Positions 10,757 through 21,542 of a stretch of DNA of 64,000 bases are shown one piece after another; within the stretch, counting starts at the first letter, position 1, and every line of letters begins with the position of its first letter. Position numbers and translations under genes: made by a program. Source of the stretch: Chitinophagaceae bacterium (GTDB lineage: Bacteria; Bacteroidota; Bacteroidia; Chitinophagales; Chitinophagaceae); the NCBI GenBank assembly GCA_024707305.1, contig JANPZZ010000004.1, positions 1-64,000 on the forward strand. Direction: 5' to 3'. The notes under the pieces were generated by a model that saw only the letters and a list, made by a program, of their open reading frames with translations, had not been told where the DNA came from and made no database searches.

Positions 10757-10785
10757 GGAAGGATGATTCTTCGTCCTTCCTTTTT
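10757..10785 (+). terminator. Intrinsic terminator after the xylanase
   Basis: GGAAGGATGA at 10757-10766 pairs with the segment ending TCCTTCC at 10780 (ten pairs including one G-T), loop of four bases, followed by five T. It separates the susCD-xylanase unit from xylB-xylA. Confidence 0.75.
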
Positions 10786-10814
10786 ATTACTTTTAGCGCT
10801 GGAAATAAAATCAC

Positions 10815-12293
10815 ATGTTGTTATTAGGAATAGATCTGGGTACATCGGCTGCAAAAGTTTCTGTTATTGATGCACAAACTCAACAATTACTGGCATCGGC
10901 TACATGGCCGGAAACAGAAGTGAGCATTGAATCGCCACAACCAGGTTGGGCTGAACAAAGTCCTGATCTATGGTGGGAAAATGTAAAGGGCGCTATCCTG
11001 AAATGCCATACAAAAGGAAGCTATAATCCGAAGGAAATCGCTGCTATTGGAATTGCTTACCAGATGCATGGTTTGGTATTGACGAACGCTGCAAATAATT
11101 CTATTCGCAATTCAATTATCTGGTGCGATAGCCGTGCAGTGGAAACAGGAGAAAAAGCCTTTCATGATCTCGGAGCTGATTACTGTTTGCAGCATTTATT
11201 GAATTCACCTGGAAATTTTACAGCATCAAAACTCGCCTGGGTAAAACAACACGAACCCTTTGTCTACAACAAGGTTCACCAGTTTATGTTACCTGGTGAT
11301 TTTATTTCTTTAAAGATGACAGGCGTTGCCACAACCACTGTTTCGGCATTGTCGGAAGGAATATTCTGGGACTTTAGGGATAAAAAAGTATCAACAAAGT
11401 TGATGGAGTATTATCAATTGAATAATTCAATGATTCCCGGCATACAACCTGTTTTTTCAGAACACGGATTTTTGATGAAAGATGTTGCGGAATTCTTAAT
11501 GTTGCGTGAAGGAATTCCGGTTTCATATAAAGCGGGTGATCAACCTAACAATGCGTTAGCATTAAATGTGCTGGAACCTGGCGAAGTGGCGGCAACTGCC
11601 GGAACCTCGGGTGTGATTTACGCGGTAACAGACGGACTGGATTATGATCCGCAATCGAGAGTGAATAGTTTTGCGCATGTAAACCATTCGACAGAACTGA
11701 ATCGCATTGGTGTATTGTTGTGTATTAATGGCGCAGGCATTTTTAATAAATGGGTACGACAACTGGCAGGGCAATCTGTTTCTTATGAAATGTTGAATCA
11801 GATGGCCTCAACAGTGCCGCAGGGATCAGACGGCTTGCTTGCATTGCCTTTTGGCAATGGTGCAGAACGAATGTTGAATAACCAGTTGCCCGGCGCACAG
11901 TTTATCAATCTTGATTTGAATAAACATTCATTGCCGCATATTGCACGTGCAATCCAGGAATCTGTTGCATTTGCATTTCGATATGGATTGGATATAATGC
12001 GAGAGAACGGAATGGATATTAACCTTGTCAGAGCAGGCCGTGCGAATCTGTTTCTAAGCGATATATTTGCCGGCAGTTTTTCAAGTATTACGAACCTGGC
12101 TGTGGAATTTTATGAAGGTGATGGAAGTTTTGGTGCTGCGATAGGTGCAGGTGTAGGTGCAGGCATTTATCAATCCGCAGCTGAAGCGGGCAACTTGAGA
12201 AAGCCGCTTCATACTGTTGAAGCCGCACCATCAGTAATTTTGGAAGAACGATACAATGACTGGAAATCTGTTTTGAAAAAACAGTTTACATAA
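10815..12293 (+). CDS. xylB: Xylulokinase
   Basis: An intact 492-residue FGGY-family sugar kinase. The N-terminal ATP-fold motif GIDLGTSAAKVSVID, the substrate motif QMHG at residues 83-86 and the catalytic Asp242 in AGDQPNNALA are those of D-xylulokinase. The phosphate-binding AGTSGVIYA and the C-terminal GAAIGAGVGAG complete the fold. It phosphorylates D-xylulose in the cytoplasm for the pentose phosphate pathway. xylA follows 65 bp downstream, so the two probably form one transcript after the terminator at 10757-10785. Confidence 0.95.
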   Translation: MLLLGIDLGTSAAKVSVIDAQTQQLLASATWPETEVSIESPQPGWAEQSPDLWWENVKGAILKCHTKGSYNPKEIAAIGIAYQMHGLVLTNAANNSIRNSIIWCDSRAVETGEKAFHDLGADYCLQHLLNSPGNFTASKLAWVKQHEPFVYNKVHQFMLPGDFISLKMTGVATTTVSALSEGIFWDFRDKKVSTKLMEYYQLNNSMIPGIQPVFSEHGFLMKDVAEFLMLREGIPVSYKAGDQPNNALALNVLEPGEVAATAGTSGVIYAVTDGLDYDPQSRVNSFAHVNHSTELNRIGVLLCINGAGIFNKWVRQLAGQSVSYEMLNQMASTVPQGSDGLLALPFGNGAERMLNNQLPGAQFINLDLNKHSLPHIARAIQESVAFAFRYGLDIMRENGMDINLVRAGRANLFLSDIFAGSFSSITNLAVEFYEGDGSFGAAIGAGVGAGIYQSAAEAGNLRKPLHTVEAAPSVILEERYNDWKSVLKKQFT

Positions 12294-12358
12294 ACTCGAT
12301 ATGCTAACAACTTGCCCATGATGTATCCTGATTTTTTTACTAAAAACAAACTTGAGTA

Positions 12359-13688
12359 ATGGCTATTACATTGGGACAAAAAGAGTATTTCAAAGGAATT
12401 GGGGCAATTCCGTATGAAGGTCCACAATCGGATAATCCGTTGGCCTTTCACTGGTACGATGCAAACAAACTGGTCGCGGGCAAAAGCATGAAAGACTGGT
12501 TGCGTTTCGCGTGTGCATACTGGCATTCCTTTACGGGCAGTGGTGCTGATCCATTTGGTGAACCAACCCATTTGTTTGCATGGGACGCAGACAAAGATCC
12601 ATTGCAACGTGCACGCGATAAAGCCGATGCTGCTTTTGAATTTATCACGAAACTGGGCATGCCTTATTATTGTTTCCACGATGTTGATGTTGTTGAATAC
12701 GGCAATGATGTGGCGGAAAATGATCGCAGGTTACAACTCATCACCGAATACCTCGGTGAAAAACAAAAAGGAGAGTGGTGTAAAACTTTTGTGGGGTACT
12801 GCCAACCTGTTCTCCAGTCGTCGTTATATGAATGGCGCTGCAACGAATCCTGATTTTCATGTGCTCGCACATGCAGGTGCACAGGTAAAAGCTGCACTGG
12901 ATGCAACCATTCAACTTGGCGGCGAAAACTATGTATTCTGGGGCGGACGTGAAGGTTACATGAGCCTGCTGAATACAGATATGAAACGCGAAAAAGAACA
13001 TATGGCGCGTTTCCTGCACACTGCAAAAGATTATGCACGCAAACAAGGTTTCAAAGGCAAGTTCTTTATTGAACCAAAACCCTGTGAACCGAGCAAACAT
13101 CAATACGACTATGATAGTGAAACGGTGATTGGTTTTCTTCGTCAATATGATCTGTTGAACGACTTCAGCCTGAATATTGAAGTGAACCATGCCACACTGG
13201 CTGGCCACACTTTCCAGCACGAGTTGCAGGTGGCTGCCGATGCAGGTGTACTGGGAAGCATTGATGCCAACCGTGGCGACTATCAGAATGGTTGGGATAC
13301 CGACCAGTTTCCAATTAATGTTACGGAACTCACAGAAGCGATGCTGGTGATTCTGGAAGCGGGTGGCTTCGGCGGAGGCGGTATTAACTTCGATGCCAAA
13401 ATTCGTCGCAACAGTACCGATCCCGAAGACCTGTTTCTTGCCCATATAGGGGGTATGGATGCATTTGCACGTGCAGTCGTAGTTGCGGATGCTATTTTGA
13501 GTCGCTCTACTTATAAAAAGATACGCCAGGACCGCTATGCCTCTTTCGACAGTGGCGCCGGGGCCGATTTTGAAGCCGGAAAACTGACACTGGAAGATTT
13601 GCGCCAGTATGCAATCGACCATGGCGAGCCGGCAGCAAAAAGCGGCAAACAGGAGTACTTAGAGAACTTACTTAATAACTACCTGTAG
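12359..13688 (+). CDS. xylA: Xylose isomerase (one frameshift)
   Basis: About 442 residues after repair, the size of group II bacterial xylose isomerases. The active-site His107 and Asp110 lie in CFHDVD, the metal-binding Glu in [15 protein letters not shown], and further ligands in [11 protein letters not shown] and GSIDANRGD. The frame breaks at about 12770-12771 (AAAAAGGAG); removing one G joins LGEKQK to [14 protein letters not shown]. It converts xylose to xylulose for XylB. The C-terminus [17 protein letters not shown] is complete, followed directly by a repeat array. Confidence 0.94.
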
Positions 13689-13689
13689 T

Positions 13690-13925
13690 AAATGCGGAAA
13701 TGTGGAAGTGAGGAAATGAGAAAATATGTAAATATGTAAATGTGGGGAATGTGGGAATGTAATATCCTTTAGCAAATAGGGAGAAACCGCATGGGATAAT
13801 TCCTGATTTTCGCATTTCCGGATTTTCACATTCTCCTGATTTTCACATTTACATATTTATATATTTTCACATTTTCTCTTTTCCATATTTCCTCATTTTC
13901 CCGTTTCCTCATTTCCACTTTTTCT
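13690..13925. repeat. Degenerate AAATGWGR octamer array with inverted second half
   Basis: From 13690 to about 13765 the plus strand is a run of degenerate octamers of the form AAATGTGG/AAATGAGA; from about 13800 to 13925 the same unit appears in reverse complement (CATTTCC, TTTCACATT). The two halves could fold into a long imperfect hairpin across a loop of about 35 bp. Related arrays occur at 27332, 32010 and 50175. No gene is visible here. Confidence 0.75.
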
Positions 13926-13941
13926 TCCTGTTTGTACTTTT

Positions 13942-13968
13942 TTTGTATAAATACATCCGTACCTTTGC
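13942..13968 (+). promoter_or_regulatory. sufB: Candidate suf operon promoter
   Basis: TACCTTTGC at 13960-13968 matches the Bacteroidota element TAnnTTTGC, with TTTG at 13942-13945 upstream. It ends only 3 bp before the sufB ATG at 13972, so the transcript would be almost leaderless or the true start is further in. Spacing of the upstream element is shorter than usual. Confidence 0.45.
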
Positions 13969-13971
13969 GGG

Positions 13972-15453
13972 ATGAAAACAGAGATATACCAACCCGAAAG
14001 GGAGGAAAAAAGGGAGGATCTCGACATCCTGGAGCAGACGGTACTCAACGAGTACAAATATGGATTTGTCACTGATATTGAAGCAGATGAAGCGCCAAAA
14101 GGCCTGAGTGAAGACATCGTTCGCTTTATATCTTCCAAAAAAAATGAACCTGAATGGATGCTGGAATGGCGCCTGAAAGCCTACCGGCAATGGCTGAAGA
14201 TGACAGAGCCTAACTGGGCAAATGTGAAGTATCCGGCTATTAATTATCAGGATATCATATATTACTCCGCGCCCAAGCAAAAAATAAATCCAAAAAGTCT
14301 CGACGAAATAGATCCAGAACTTCGCCGCACATTTGAGAAGCTGGGTATTTCGCTTGATGAGCAGAAACGACTGAGCGGTGTGGCAGTGGATGCCGTTATC
14401 GATAGCGTTTCCATCGCCACCACCTTTAAAGACCAGTTAGCTGAACTCGGAATAATATTCTGCAGCATGAGCGAAGCCATTCAGGAACATCCTGAACTGA
14501 TTCGCCAGTACCTGGGTTCTGTAGTTCCCGCAACCGACAACTATTTTTCTGCATTAAACTCAGCGGTATTTAGTGACGGCTCTTTCTGTTTTATTCCGAA
14601 AGGCGTTCGCTGCCCGATGGAACTGAGCACCTATTTCCGCATCAATGCTGAGAATACAGGCCAGTTTGAACGTACACTGATTGTAGCTGAAGATAATAGT
14701 TATGTTAGCTACCTCGAGGGTTGTACCGCTCCTATGCGTGATGAGAACCAATTGCATGCGGCGGTGGTGGAGATCGTAGCGCTTGATCATGCTGAAGTAA
14801 AATACAGCACGGTGCAAAACTGGTATCCCGGTGATAAAGAGGGAAAGGGTGGTATCTACAATTTTGTTACAAAACGTGGCATCTGTAAAGGTGTACATTC
14901 TAAAATATCCTGGACGCAGGTTGAAACAGGTTCTGCTGTTACCTGGAAATATCCAAGCGTTATCTTAAAAGGTGACCATTCAATCGGCGAATTTTATTCT
15001 GTTGCTGTTACCAACAACCTGCAGCAGGCCGATACCGGTACTAAAATGATGCATATCGGGAAAAATACCCGTAGCCGCATTGTGAGTAAAGGTATTTCTG
15101 CCGGACGCAGCCAGAACAGTTATCGCGGATTGGTGCAGGTTGGAAAGAATGCTGAAAAGGCGCGTAATTTCTCGCAGTGCGATTCATTATTGCTGGGCGA
15201 TAAATGCGGCGCGCATACTTTCCCCTATATAGAAGTGAAGAATAATTCCGCGGTGGTAGAACATGAAGCCACCACTTCTAAAATCGGTGAAGACCAGATT
15301 TTCTATTGCAACCAACGTGGTATTGATACCGAAACGGCGGTAGCATTAATCATCAATGGTTTTGCCAAAGAAGTAATGAACCAGTTGCCGATGGAATTTG
15401 CAGTGGAAGCGCAGAAGCTGCTGGCCATTAGCCTGGAAGGAAGTGTGGGATAA
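13972..15453 (+). CDS. sufB: Fe-S cluster assembly scaffold protein SufB
   Basis: An intact 493-residue SufB. Typical segments are [19 protein letters not shown] near the N-terminus, [62 protein letters not shown] and the C-terminal [20 protein letters not shown]. It forms the SufBCD scaffold on which iron-sulfur clusters are built in the cytoplasm. It is the first gene of sufB-C-D-S-E-T-like-rrf2. The start at 13972 follows a TAnnTTTG element very closely. Confidence 0.96.
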   Translation: MKTEIYQPEREEKREDLDILEQTVLNEYKYGFVTDIEADEAPKGLSEDIVRFISSKKNEPEWMLEWRLKAYRQWLKMTEPNWANVKYPAINYQDIIYYSAPKQKINPKSLDEIDPELRRTFEKLGISLDEQKRLSGVAVDAVIDSVSIATTFKDQLAELGIIFCSMSEAIQEHPELIRQYLGSVVPATDNYFSALNSAVFSDGSFCFIPKGVRCPMELSTYFRINAENTGQFERTLIVAEDNSYVSYLEGCTAPMRDENQLHAAVVEIVALDHAEVKYSTVQNWYPGDKEGKGGIYNFVTKRGICKGVHSKISWTQVETGSAVTWKYPSVILKGDHSIGEFYSVAVTNNLQQADTGTKMMHIGKNTRSRIVSKGISAGRSQNSYRGLVQVGKNAEKARNFSQCDSLLLGDKCGAHTFPYIEVKNNSAVVEHEATTSKIGEDQIFYCNQRGIDTETAVALIINGFAKEVMNQLPMEFAVEAQKLLAISLEGSVG

Positions 15454-15551
15454 ACAAACCCATCGTTCTGAATAAAAAAGTAAAAGTAACAACTCAAAAT
15501 AACGTGAAGCGGATTACAGCAATGTAAGACTGAAACGTAAAATTTAAAGAA

Positions 15552-16316
15552 ATGCTGAAGATCGAGAATTTACAAGCCGGTATTGAAGGAAAACAAATCC
15601 TGAAAGGTATCAACCTTGACATCAAACCCGGTGAAGTGCATGCGATAATGGGACCTAACGGTTCCGGAAAAAGTACCCTGGCATCTGTGCTGGCGGGACG
15701 TGAAAACTATGAAGTAACAGGTGGTTCTGTAACCTTTGATGGGAAAGACCTGCTTGAACTTGCTCCTGAAGAACGTGCTGGTGAAGGATTGTTCCTTGCT
15801 TTCCAGTACCCGGTTGAAATTCCAGGTTTGAGCACTACCAACTTTATCAAAACTGCCGTAAACGAAGTACGCAAATACCGTGGTCAGGAAGCGCTGGATG
15901 CGGTTGGCTTTCTGAAATACATGAAAGAGAAAATGGCGATGATGAATATGGATCAGTCGCTTTTGAGCCGTCCTTTGAATGAAGGTTTCTCCGGTGGTGA
16001 GAAAAAACGGAATGAAATTTTCCAGATGGCGATGCTCGAACCAAAATTATCCATCCTGGATGAAACGGATTCAGGTTTGGATATCGATGCAATTCGCATT
16101 GTATCAAATGGTGTAAATAAACTGCGCGGTAAAAATAATTCAGTGCTGGTGATCACACACTATCAGCGCCTGCTGGATTATATTGTGCCTGATTTTGTAC
16201 ACGTATTATATAAAGGAAGGATCGTAAAATCAGGAACCAAAGAACTGGCGTTGGAGCTGGAAGAGCGTGGTTATGATTTTATTAAGAACGAAGTGAATGT
16301 AGGCGAAGAAGCCTGA
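15552..16316 (+). CDS. sufC: Fe-S assembly ATPase SufC
   Basis: An intact 254-residue ABC-type ATPase. Walker A is GPNGSGKST at residues 34-42, the signature is [17 protein letters not shown] and Walker B is [15 protein letters not shown], with the SufC-specific [18 protein letters not shown]. It powers remodelling of the SufBCD scaffold. It lies 98 bp after sufB and directly before sufD. Confidence 0.96.
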   Translation: MLKIENLQAGIEGKQILKGINLDIKPGEVHAIMGPNGSGKSTLASVLAGRENYEVTGGSVTFDGKDLLELAPEERAGEGLFLAFQYPVEIPGLSTTNFIKTAVNEVRKYRGQEALDAVGFLKYMKEKMAMMNMDQSLLSRPLNEGFSGGEKKRNEIFQMAMLEPKLSILDETDSGLDIDAIRIVSNGVNKLRGKNNSVLVITHYQRLLDYIVPDFVHVLYKGRIVKSGTKELALELEERGYDFIKNEVNVGEEA

Positions 16317-16346
16317 GAGAATTTTTCCGGATTTTAAAACGTGAAC

Positions 16347-17639
16347 ATGGACAGCATTAGTTATTTTAAAGATCAATTTCAACAAAAGAAAAAACGGCAG
16401 CTCAGGTCTGCTGGATAAACAAAAGCGCGAAGCGCTGGATGATTTATCCAGCTGGGGCATTCCTGCCGTTAAACACGAAGAGTGGAAATATACCCGCATC
16501 AGCTCCTTTTTAATAAGGATACACAATGGAATCTGGATGGCGGTTCCGTTGTTGGCGTTGCCGACATTGAGAGATATCGCCTGCCCGGCCACGAAAAAGC
16601 CAACGAACTCGTATTTGTAAATGGCCGCTTTGATTTGAATTTATCAAAATTCATTTCTCCAGGTTTGCAGGTTTTGGCCCTGGAAAATGCAAGCGAACAC
16701 AGCGAGTTGATTGAAAAACATTTTGGTCACAGTGCAGAATACCTGAAAGATGGTATGCATGCTTTGAATACAGCCCTCATGCAGGGCGGTGCATTTGTTT
16801 ATGTACCGGCCGGTGTTGAACTCGCTCATCCTGTATATGTTTATCATGTAACGGATGCGCGCGCTCATGATGCACTTGCATTACCACGTTCTCTCGTTTT
16901 TGTTGGTAAAAACGCACAATTGCAGTGGGTAGAGAACTTTGTTACCCTTGGCAGCGGCAGCAGCCTTACCAACCAGGTAACGGAAGTTGTGGTGGATACA
17001 GATGCACGTTTTTATCACTATAAATTACAACAGGATAGTAAAGAAGCGAGCCTGGTAAGCAGCACACATATTCGCCAGATCGGAAAAAGTTTTGCATACG
17101 CTGTTACTATCTCTTTGGATGGACATATTGTGCGCAACAACACGCATATGGTGATGGAAGCTGAATATTGCGAATCGCATATGTATGGCATCTACCTTTT
17201 GCAGGGTAAAACACATGTCGACAACCACACGATTGTAGATAATGTGAAACCTAATTGCTATAGCAATGAATTGTATAAAGGTGTGATTGGTGACGAAGCC
17301 ACAGGCGTATTCAACGGTAAAATTTTTGTAAGACAGGATGCGCAGAAAACGAATGCCTATCAGTCTAATAAAAATATTTTATTGTCTGAAGGTGCAAGCA
17401 TGAACACAAAACCTCAGCTGGAGATTTTTGCAGACGATGTGAAGTGTTCACACGGGTGTACCATTGGCCGTTTAGATGAGGAAGGATTGTTTTACCTGCA
17501 ATCGCGCGGTATACCTGAAAAACAGGCGAAGTCTTTGCTGTTACATGGCTTTACCAGCGATATTTTAGAAAAAATCCAGTTGGATCCGATTCGTGAATAC
17601 GCTGAAGAATCTATTCACCGCCGCTTGGAAATGTTATAA
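16347..17639 (+). CDS. sufD: Fe-S assembly protein SufD (two compensating frameshifts)
   Basis: About 430 residues after repair. The ATG at 16347 reads MDSISYFKDQFQQKK; an extra A in the run 16389-16394 shifts the frame, which then reads NGSSGLLDKQKREALDDLSSWGIPAVKHEEWKYTRISS in two pieces; a missing T in the run 16507-16511 restores the original frame at FNKDTQWNLDGG. The core shows SufD features (GAFVYVPAGVELAHPVYVYH, DNHTIVDNVKPNCYSNELYK, CSHGCTIGRLDEEGLFYLQS). Because the two breaks cancel, only about 38 codons in between are out of frame. It partners SufB and SufC. Confidence 0.92.
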
Positions 17640-17641
17640 TA

Positions 17642-18887
17642 ATGGAATCAGCACTGGTTGAAAATATGTTATATGACGTGGAGCGTTATCGCCAGGATTT
17701 TCCTATCCTCCAGCGTGAGGTGAAAGGACATCCTTTGGTATACCTGGATAATGCGGCCACTACACAGAAACCTCAATCGGTAATTAAGGCGTTGACGGAT
17801 TATTATTCGTTGTACAACGCCAATATACATCGAGGCATACACAGCCTTGCTGAAGAAGCAACTGCAGCATATGAAGCAACGCGTGATGCTGCAAAGGATT
17901 TTCTGGGGGCGGCATCACGTGAAGAGATCATTTTTACACGTGGCACAACAGAAGGCATCAACCTGGTTGCATATACATGGGGAATGCAAAACCTGAAGGC
18001 TGGTGATGAAGTGATTGTTTCAGGAATGGAACACCATTCCAACACTGTACCCTGGCAGATTGCTTGCGAACACACCGGTGCGAAGTTGCGTGTGATTCCG
18101 GTTACGGATGCAGGCGAACTTGATATGGAAGCCTTCAGCAGTTTGCTGTCGGAGAAAACGAAATTGGTATCAGTTGTACACGTATCAAATGCATTTGGTA
18201 CAGTAAATCCGGTGGAAGAAATCATCCGGAAAGCGCATACCGTTGGTGCTTTGGTAATGGTAGATGGTGCTCAAAGTACGGTACACCTCACCATCAATGT
18301 ACAGGAGCTCGATTGCGACTTCTTCGCATGTTCCTCACACAAAGTTTACGGCCCCACTGGCGTGGGTGTATTGTATGGTAAAAAGAAATTGCTGGAAGCA
18401 ATGCCCGTATTCCAGGGTGGTGGTGAAATGATCAAAGAAGTTTGTTTCGAAAAAACAACTTACAACGATCTTCCTTATAAATACGAAGCAGGAACGCCGA
18501 ATATCGCTGATACGATTGCGTTTAAAGCGGCACTTGATTACGTGCAAACGCTGGGCCGCGAAAGAATCAGGTTATACGAAGAGGATTTACTTGCATACGC
18601 TACTGATACTATTGGATCACTGGATGGCATACGCATCCTTGCCGCAAAAAGCAAAACGTACCAGCGTTCTGTCGTTTGTTGTAGAAGGCGCACATCCACA
18701 GGATCTGGGCATTTTGCTCGATAATAAAGGGATCGCTGTTCGTACTGGTCACCATTGCGCGCAACCGCTGATGGATCGTTTTAAAATACCGGGAACCGTA
18801 CGTGCATCACTTGCATTGTATAACACAAAAGAAGAAATTATAAAACTGGCAACCGCGCTTGAGAAAGCAATCCGGCTGTTGAGATAA
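17642..18887 (+). CDS. sufS: Cysteine desulfurase SufS (one frameshift)
   Basis: A group II cysteine desulfurase of about 414 residues, starting 2 bp after sufD. The PLP-binding Lys is in CSSHKVYGPTGVGVLYG, and the catalytic Cys lies in RTGHHCAQPLMDRF near the C-terminus, in the second reading frame. An extra A in the run 18653-18656 separates ILAAKSK from RTSVLSFVVEGAHPQD. It supplies persulfide sulfur to SufE and SufBCD. Confidence 0.94.
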
Positions 18888-18891
18888 TAAA

Positions 18892-19329
18892 ATGAACCAG
18901 GCAGCTACCATACAGGAAACTGAAAAGGAAATTGTCGAAGAGTTTGCGCTCTTCGATAGTTGGGATGATAAATATGAATACATCATCGATCTGGGGAAGA
19001 AATTGCCTGCACTGGCTGAAGAACATAAGATCGATGAAAACAAAGTGAAGGGATGCCAGAGTACAGTATGGCTGGCGGCATCACTTCAGGAAGGACGTGT
19101 GTATTTTGAAGCAGATAGTGACGCAGTAATTGTAAAAGGTCTTATCAGCATGTTGATTCGTGTGTTGTCGGGAAGAACACCTGATGAGATTTTAAATGCA
19201 CCGCTGAATTTTATTAACGAAATTGGCATGACGACTCACCTGGCCCAGACGCGCAGCAATGGATTGCTGAGTATGGTGAAACAGATGAAGAATTATGCCT
19301 TGGCTTTCAAAATAAAAATGCAGTCATGA
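18892..19329 (+). CDS. sufE: Sulfur acceptor protein SufE
   Basis: An intact 145-residue SufE-family protein. The acceptor Cys lies in KVKGCQSTVWLAA and the fold continues with FEADSDAVIVKGLISMLIRVLSGRTPDEI, both conserved. It takes sulfur from SufS and passes it to the SufBCD scaffold. It is 4 bp downstream of sufS and overlaps the next gene by four bases. Confidence 0.95.
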   Translation: MNQAATIQETEKEIVEEFALFDSWDDKYEYIIDLGKKLPALAEEHKIDENKVKGCQSTVWLAASLQEGRVYFEADSDAVIVKGLISMLIRVLSGRTPDEILNAPLNFINEIGMTTHLAQTRSNGLLSMVKQMKNYALAFKIKMQS

Positions 19330-19646
19330 TGATAATGGATGCAGATGCTTTGAAGCAAAAAGTACTGGAGGTATTACAAACGATCTATGATCCTGAAATA
19401 CCTGTCAATATATACGAGTTGGGATTGATCTATGAAATTTCAGTCCTGCCTGTGAATAATGTTCAGATTGTAATGACGCTGACTTCTCCGGCCTGCCCTG
19501 CTGCGCAGTCGCTTCCCGTGGAAGTGGATCAAAAAGTGCGGCAGATAGATGGGATAAACGATGTGCATGTTGCTGTAACATGGACGCCGGCCTGGGATAA
19601 AAGCAGGATGTCGGAAGCAGCTCAACTGGAGCTGGGCTTTCTTTAA
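19326..19646 (+). CDS. sufT: SufT-like DUF59/MIP18 family protein
   Basis: A 106-residue DUF59 protein with DPEIPVNIYELGLIYEI and MTLTSPACPAAQSLP, the motifs of the MIP18/PaaD/SufT family that helps deliver Fe-S clusters. Its start overlaps the sufE stop (ATGA), so the genes are probably translationally coupled. The exact role in maturation is inferred from the family and its place in the operon. Confidence 0.9.
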   Translation: MMIMDADALKQKVLEVLQTIYDPEIPVNIYELGLIYEISVLPVNNVQIVMTLTSPACPAAQSLPVEVDQKVRQIDGINDVHVAVTWTPAWDKSRMSEAAQLELGFL

Positions 19647-19667
19647 CACCCATTAAAAGAAGAAAAA

Positions 19668-20150
19668 ATGAAAATTACCGCACAGGAAGAATACGGCTTA
19701 CGCATCTTACTCCGCATTGCCGGATGTAAAGACAAAGAAGGATTGAGCATCCCAAAGCTGAGTGAAGCAGAAGGGTTGAGCAGTCACTATGTGGCCAAAC
19801 TTACCCGTGTGTTGCGAATGGCTAAACTCATAAACAGTACCCCCGGATATAAAGGCGGATACATACTTGCACGCCCCGCTTCTGAAATCGTCATTAATGA
19901 TGTATTGAAAGCGTTGGGTGGTGTTTTATTCGACAAACGTTTCTGCGGATTACATGCTGGATCGCTTCGCTTATGTACAAATTCAGTTGATTGTTCAGCA
20001 CGTTCACTCTGGCAAATGATCCAGGTAACAATGGATCAACTCCTGAACCAGATTACACTCGCTGATCTTTTAAGTACAGAGGAGCAATCCAATCAACGTT
20101 TGCGTTTCGTTCTCGACCAGGCTACCGGTCGTGTTTCTCTCTCTGTATAA
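19668..20150 (+). CDS. Rrf2-family transcriptional regulator
   Basis: A 160-residue Rrf2 protein: winged helix MKITAQEEYGLRILLRIAG, YVAKLTRVLRMAKLI and TPGYKGGYILARPASEI. Three cysteines (CGLHAGSLRLC and VDC) are spaced ten and five residues apart, compatible with an Fe-S cofactor as in IscR, though the spacing is not identical to IscR. It starts 21 bp after the sufT-like gene and is the last gene of the unit, so it may regulate suf by sensing cluster status. That is inference. Confidence 0.88.
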   Translation: MKITAQEEYGLRILLRIAGCKDKEGLSIPKLSEAEGLSSHYVAKLTRVLRMAKLINSTPGYKGGYILARPASEIVINDVLKALGGVLFDKRFCGLHAGSLRLCTNSVDCSARSLWQMIQVTMDQLLNQITLADLLSTEEQSNQRLRFVLDQATGRVSLSV

Positions 20151-20193
20151 TTAAATCGTTTTACAGGTTCTCTGTAGTCAGGCTTGCGCTGGA

Positions 20194-21303
20194 TTAAATT
20201 TCGCGTCGGGCGACGGTTATATTTCCCGTTCTCCATTTTCCAAAACGCTTAAATGCGAAAGTAACTCCAATCATAAAGAGGATACTGATTGCAATTACCC
20301 ATTCCTGTTTCCAGCTGTTTAACGCGTATGCTTCAAAAAGTATGAGCGCATGTACAAAACAGATGGTGCGTGTAGTAAATGCATGACTGAATCCCTGATT
20401 GGTAAGCAGGTGATGCAGGTGGATACGATCGGCTACAAATGGTGATTTGCCATGCCAGATGCGGGTTGCAAAAACGCGGATGGTATCGAATACAGGTATC
20501 AGTACAATGCCCAGTACAAATGAAGGTGCGTGATCGAGTATCGGTTTTAATGCAGCCTGGTTAACCTGTAGCAGTCGTATACTTAACACAGCAACCACAA
20601 AGCCCAAAACCAGCGAACCGGTATCGCCCATAAAAATTCTGGCGGGGTTGAAGTTAAAATAGAGGAATGCTATCAGTCCACCAGACATGGTGAACGCAAT
20701 TAGAGCGGTGTTGCTGTCGCCGACAATCGTCAGAAACAAGCCCAGCGTCATAAGGCTCATAAAGCCCAGTCCTCCCGCGAGGCCATCAATCCCATCAATC
20801 AGGTTATATGCGTTGGTGATCCCTACGATCCCAAGTATAGTAAGAAAATACTGTGAGAAAAGAGGAATTTCATAAATGCCCAGCAATCCTTCAAGTGAGG
20901 TGATTCGAATACCGGCAAGAGCGACCAGGAATGCCAGTCCGATCTGGATGATGAATTTATACTTAGCAGACAGATCACGCAAATCGTCCATCACGCCCAG
21001 TCCAAAAAGAATAATTACAGAAAAGAAGAAAGCAACCTGCGCATTTTCATACTGGAAAGGGAACCAGAGCAACAACGAAGCCAGCATACCCAGGAAAATG
21101 GCGATACCACCCATTGTGGGTATAGGAGCCTGGTGCTCTTTGCGCTCATTGGGCACATCGAACAGGTGGTATTTTCTAATAAGGGCTATGATGGGAGGAA
21201 TACTGATCAGTGTAACGGTGAACGCCGTGACAAAAGAAATCAATGCGTTCTTAAAATCGAGCAGCGGCAGCTCGATTTGAAGCAGGTAGCCTGAAAGGTT
21301 CAT
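20194..21303 (-). CDS. Polyprenyl-phosphate sugar-1-phosphate transferase (WecA/TagO/MraY superfamily)
   Basis: A 369-residue membrane protein with about ten hydrophobic helices. Superfamily motifs are MGGIAIFLGM, GLGVMDDLRDLSAKYKF, NAYNLIDGIDGLAGGLGF, RIFMGDTGSLVLGF and IHLHHLL. It transfers a sugar-phosphate (often GlcNAc-1-P) to undecaprenyl phosphate, starting surface polysaccharide or O-antigen synthesis. Lack of peptidoglycan genes nearby argues for the WecA/TagO type over MraY. It is convergent with the Rrf2 gene and divergent from recG. Confidence 0.9.
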   Translation of the reverse strand: MNLSGYLLQIELPLLDFKNALISFVTAFTVTLISIPPIIALIRKYHLFDVPNERKEHQAPIPTMGGIAIFLGMLASLLLWFPFQYENAQVAFFFSVIILFGLGVMDDLRDLSAKYKFIIQIGLAFLVALAGIRITSLEGLLGIYEIPLFSQYFLTILGIVGITNAYNLIDGIDGLAGGLGFMSLMTLGLFLTIVGDSNTALIAFTMSGGLIAFLYFNFNPARIFMGDTGSLVLGFVVAVLSIRLLQVNQAALKPILDHAPSFVLGIVLIPVFDTIRVFATRIWHGKSPFVADRIHLHHLLTNQGFSHAFTTRTICFVHALILFEAYALNSWKQEWVIAISILFMIGVTFAFKRFGKWRTGNITVARREI

Positions 21304-21542
21304 GGTGGATTTTCTTAGGTTTGGTGTTTGCAGTCAGCGTTTACCGTACTCAGACGTGCAAAAGCTTTTTTTATTGTGTAAAACACGCAGTTTCAGGGGT
21401 TGATAACGCCCGATTTTTGTGAAATAACCTGGCGAAACGCGTTAAAACAACGGCAAACATCCAGTAAATCAACCAACTAAACCGCTTGACGGCTGGTGCA
21501 TTGCTGTTATTTTTGTAAAAAAAGATCACAACGACGCATACC

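Noticed and set aside
13690-13925. CRISPR array
   Set aside because: Units are 8 bp, degenerate and contiguous, with no spacers and no cas genes.
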